A stretch of 64,000 nucleotides of DNA, taken from Tritrichomonas foetus (lineage: Eukaryota; Parabasalia; Tritrichomonadida; Tritrichomonadidae). Below the pieces are notes generated by a model. It had not been told where the DNA came from and ran no database searches. It was given only the letters and a program-made list of their open reading frames with translations. The stretch is from contig MLAK01000589.1 of assembly GCA_001839685.1 (NCBI GenBank), positions 32,604 to 96,603 of the forward strand, written 5' to 3'. Within the stretch, counting starts at the first letter, position 1. The number at the start of each line of letters is the position of its first letter. Of this stretch, positions 62,101 to 64,000 are shown piece by piece. The translations under genes and the position numbers were made by a program.

Positions 62101-62700
62101 TTAATAAGAAATAGCGTCTTTTCCTTTCTTTGTGCAGAAGGCAAGGATGGCGCCAATAACTAACAAAACAGCCAGAACAATTAAAACTATTCCAACAATT
62201 AAGCTATATTTCTTATAAAAGTTATCCAGGACCTCTTTGCATGTCTTATCGGCCGCAAGCATCTGTTCAACATTGCAGATCCTAACATGCCATCCGCAGC
62301 ATGTGAAAAATCCTTGAATGATTTTCTGTTGTTCTTCATCATATTCTTCTTCAAGTGGGTTCCAAATCTTACCAACTGTCTCCATGATTTCGTCTTTGAG
62401 TGCCAAGAAGCAAACAGCGAATGCGATCAAAATAGCTGCGAAGACGAGGAATAATATACCAAGCGTAATTTTTGAGCATTTCTTTCCGCAGCATGATGCA
62501 TATATTGAGAAGATGAAAAGTGAGCATGCAAGGGCGCAGATAACGATGAGAACGATGAAAAATGTCTGCGAAACCTCTTCGAAGTGTTGTGTCTTGCAGA
62601 CAATGACAGCAGCGATAAGGCATGCTGCAATTACTCCCATTGTGATTGTAGAGAGTAATGTTAAGAACAATCCTTTGAAGCACTTGGAACAACAACCCAT
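62101..62700 (-). CDS. Tetraspanin (small, trichomonad type)
   Basis: 199 residues. Four membrane spans lie at about 12-34, 46-67, 79-100 and 167-188, with both ends in the cytosol. The large outer loop (101-166) holds the tetraspanin signature C134-C135-G136 in FFTCCGWHV, and C142 and C154 (ICNVEQ, DKTCKE) complete the four loop cysteines. The start MGCCSKCFKG is rich in Cys that can be palmitoylated. Tetraspanins organise membrane microdomains and vesicles; in trichomonads they are linked to flagella, adhesion and exosomes (known for the family, not shown here). Codons are GC-richer than in the surroundings, suggesting strong expression. TCATATC lies just before the ATG. Confidence 0.9.
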   Translation of the reverse strand: MGCCSKCFKGLFLTLLSTITMGVIAACLIAAVIVCKTQHFEEVSQTFFIVLIVICALACSLFIFSIYASCCGKKCSKITLGILFLVFAAILIAFAVCFLALKDEIMETVGKIWNPLEEEYDEEQQKIIQGFFTCCGWHVRICNVEQMLAADKTCKEVLDNFYKKYSLIVGIVLIVLAVLLVIGAILAFCTKKGKDAISY

Positions 62701-62708
62701 TTTCTTTC

Positions 62709-62715
62709 GATATGA
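62709..62715 (-). promoter_or_regulatory. Possible initiator (TCATATC)
   Basis: TCA-T-A-T core about 13 bases before the tetraspanin ATG at 62700 on the minus strand. Same pattern and spacing as at the kinase and PARP genes. Confidence 0.45.
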
Positions 62716-63820
62716 AATGAAATAAAAGTTTTTATTTGTTTTTCAATACTTTTCAGAGGCCACAATTTTCTCAAAACTTTTCAGTATAATAAACAAAATT
62801 TTTCAATTAATTCCATGATGATACATCAAAATTCAGAAGGAATAGAAAGTTAATTCCGGTAGGATGATGAGAAACACTTGAATATGAATTGAATGATAAT
62901 CATCATCTTTCATAATTTGTGGTTTTAAAGATATAGACAGACGTTTTCTATTTATTTCCATAAATGAATATTTTTGTGAATTGAATAGTATATCAATCGA
63001 ATCTACGATCGTTTGTTCAGAACAACTACTGTAGAATTTCAGCATTTAATTGGTCATATCATATAACATCATCGGAATTTTGTTTCAAGAAAAAAAAAAA
63101 ATGATAAATCACTCGTACAACTTTTTCTCAAAATTCTCACAAAAAAAATTTTACCGTTTTCTATCTCGACACCAAGCAATTGTTTTCGTGACCGTTTCTC
63201 TTGTCCAAACTGGGAGAAAAATTCATTACAGTTGATCCTCCATCATAAAACTTCAATTACCCAAAACGAAATTAATTATCAAATATTTAATTTGTCCTAA
63301 AATGTAAACAGGAATATTCACTCCACCAAATTAATTGAAAGTGAATTTTAACCCGAATAGATCAATCATGGCAAAGAAAAATATTTTTTTTCAAGATGCA
63401 AAAATATATTCATGAAATAAAATCCGTTTTTAATTAATAAATCATGCCATATTATTCATTTGTGTAAACAGATAATGAAATGGTTATTAAAAAGCAAAAC
63501 TAAGTATCGTTAAATAATTTTAAGTATAATCACAATTACTATTTTGTTGCATCAAAGAATCAAATATAAAAAAGAATCAGATATCAGAAAAATTTAATCA
63601 AAATAACAAATTAATGATCAGAAAGAATTAGTTATAAGATAAATGGTAATCAGTCGTAAGAAATTCCATGACCCTTTTAATCTTTGAATCTTGGTTACAC
63701 ATATATTTTATGTTTTCTCGAGGAAAAATTTAAAAATAATAAATATATTATGTTATATCAAAAAGCCAACAACGTAAAACTGGAAAAAATTGTTTACGGG
63801 AACTATTTTGTGTAACTGAC
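62716..63820. other. Intergenic region
   Basis: About 1.1 kb of AT-rich DNA. A 70-codon frame on the minus strand (63045-62833) and a 61-codon frame on the plus strand (63050-63235) start back to back but show no family signal. The segment 63150-63235 is less AT-rich than its flanks (TCTCGACACCAAGCAATTG) and may be conserved, but no known RNA is recognised. Confidence 0.35.
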
Positions 63821-64000
63821 TTAATCTTCATCATTTTCTTCACTCGGAATGTGCGCCATAATGATTTCATTAATTATTTCAAATATCAGGTCGTAATTGA
63901 TGTCAAGAATTCGACCTCGTGGGTAAAGATGATTTTTCATGGTAAACATTGTGGAATTAATTGCTAGCAGAATATCAGCGAATTCGGCGAATACTTGTAT
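63821..64000 (-). CDS. C-terminal end of an unidentified protein (partial)
   Basis: The last 59 codons and stop of a gene that starts beyond the window. The frame reads IQVFAEFADILLAINSTMF, then KNHLYPRGRILDINYDL and an acidic end SEENDED. The length, lack of stops and hydrophobic helical pattern support coding. No family is recognised from this part. Confidence 0.6.
   Translation of the reverse strand: MQVFAEFADILLAINSTMFTMKNHLYPRGRILDINYDLIFEIINEIIMAHIPSEENDED

Noticed and set aside
63150..63235. Structured RNA in the less AT-rich block
   Set aside because: No match to remembered snRNA, tRNA or RNase P cores and no clear stem pattern.
1..64000. tRNA, rRNA or CRISPR structures
   Set aside because: No B-box-like GGTTCGA pattern with a fitting cloverleaf, no rRNA core sequence and no spaced direct repeats were seen by eye; a covariance-model search would be decisive.

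Overview
The window is very AT-rich eukaryotic DNA with long, almost intron-free genes packed on both strands. It most resembles a parabasalid of the trichomonad type, probably a Tritrichomonas-like species. The reasons are: huge single-exon genes; apparently very short 5' leaders, several with a TCA-type initiator next to the ATG; two rare introns that share GTTTGT at the 5' end and CTAAC-N2-ACAG at the 3' end, close to the known Trichomonas signal; and typical families (ALK-type Gly-rich/Cys-rich surface protein, small tetraspanin, PH-AGC kinase). The species is an inference; no rRNA or other marker lies in the window.

Layout. 1-2400: C-truncated minus-strand protein with a CAMSAP-like CH region. 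2629-6589: a complete pogo-like DNA transposon of 3,961 bp with 27-bp terminal inverted repeats and TA duplications, one DDD transposase and a long non-coding left arm with a decayed coding fragment. 6695-8891: a HAD phosphatase divergent from a SCAR/WAVE protein. 9355-20615: a giant ubiquitin-specific protease facing, tail to tail, an RBR-type E3. 21251-27745: a VPS13/chorein-like lipid-transfer protein. 27987-29745: CDC14 phosphatase, split by an intron inside its catalytic loop. 30133-35939: an Asn-rich disordered protein with Phe motifs, then a coiled-coil protein. 36226-40083: an N-recognin-like UBR protein. 42056-42907: CDC25-like phosphatase between two gene-poor stretches. 44337-50062: a LARP1 DM15 protein and a large propeller-like protein. 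50099-53862: small membrane protein, beta-lactamase-fold hydrolase, and an Akt-like PH-AGC kinase with a 147-bp intron. 54323-57529: type I surface protein with 43 hexapeptide repeats. 57989-62700: HxxxDG acyltransferase, PARP, tetraspanin. 63821-64000: the C-terminal end of another minus-strand gene.

The genes are independent eukaryotic units, not operons. Themes are ubiquitin signalling (USP, RBR, UBR), cell-cycle and growth signalling (CDC14, CDC25, PH-AGC kinase, LARP1-like), actin and microtubule control (SCAR/WAVE, CAMSAP-like) and surface/membrane proteins. The most novel items are the transposon with its exact ends, the two matching introns (without which two genes look truncated), the hexapeptide-repeat surface protein, and a cap-binding DM15 domain with changed contact residues.
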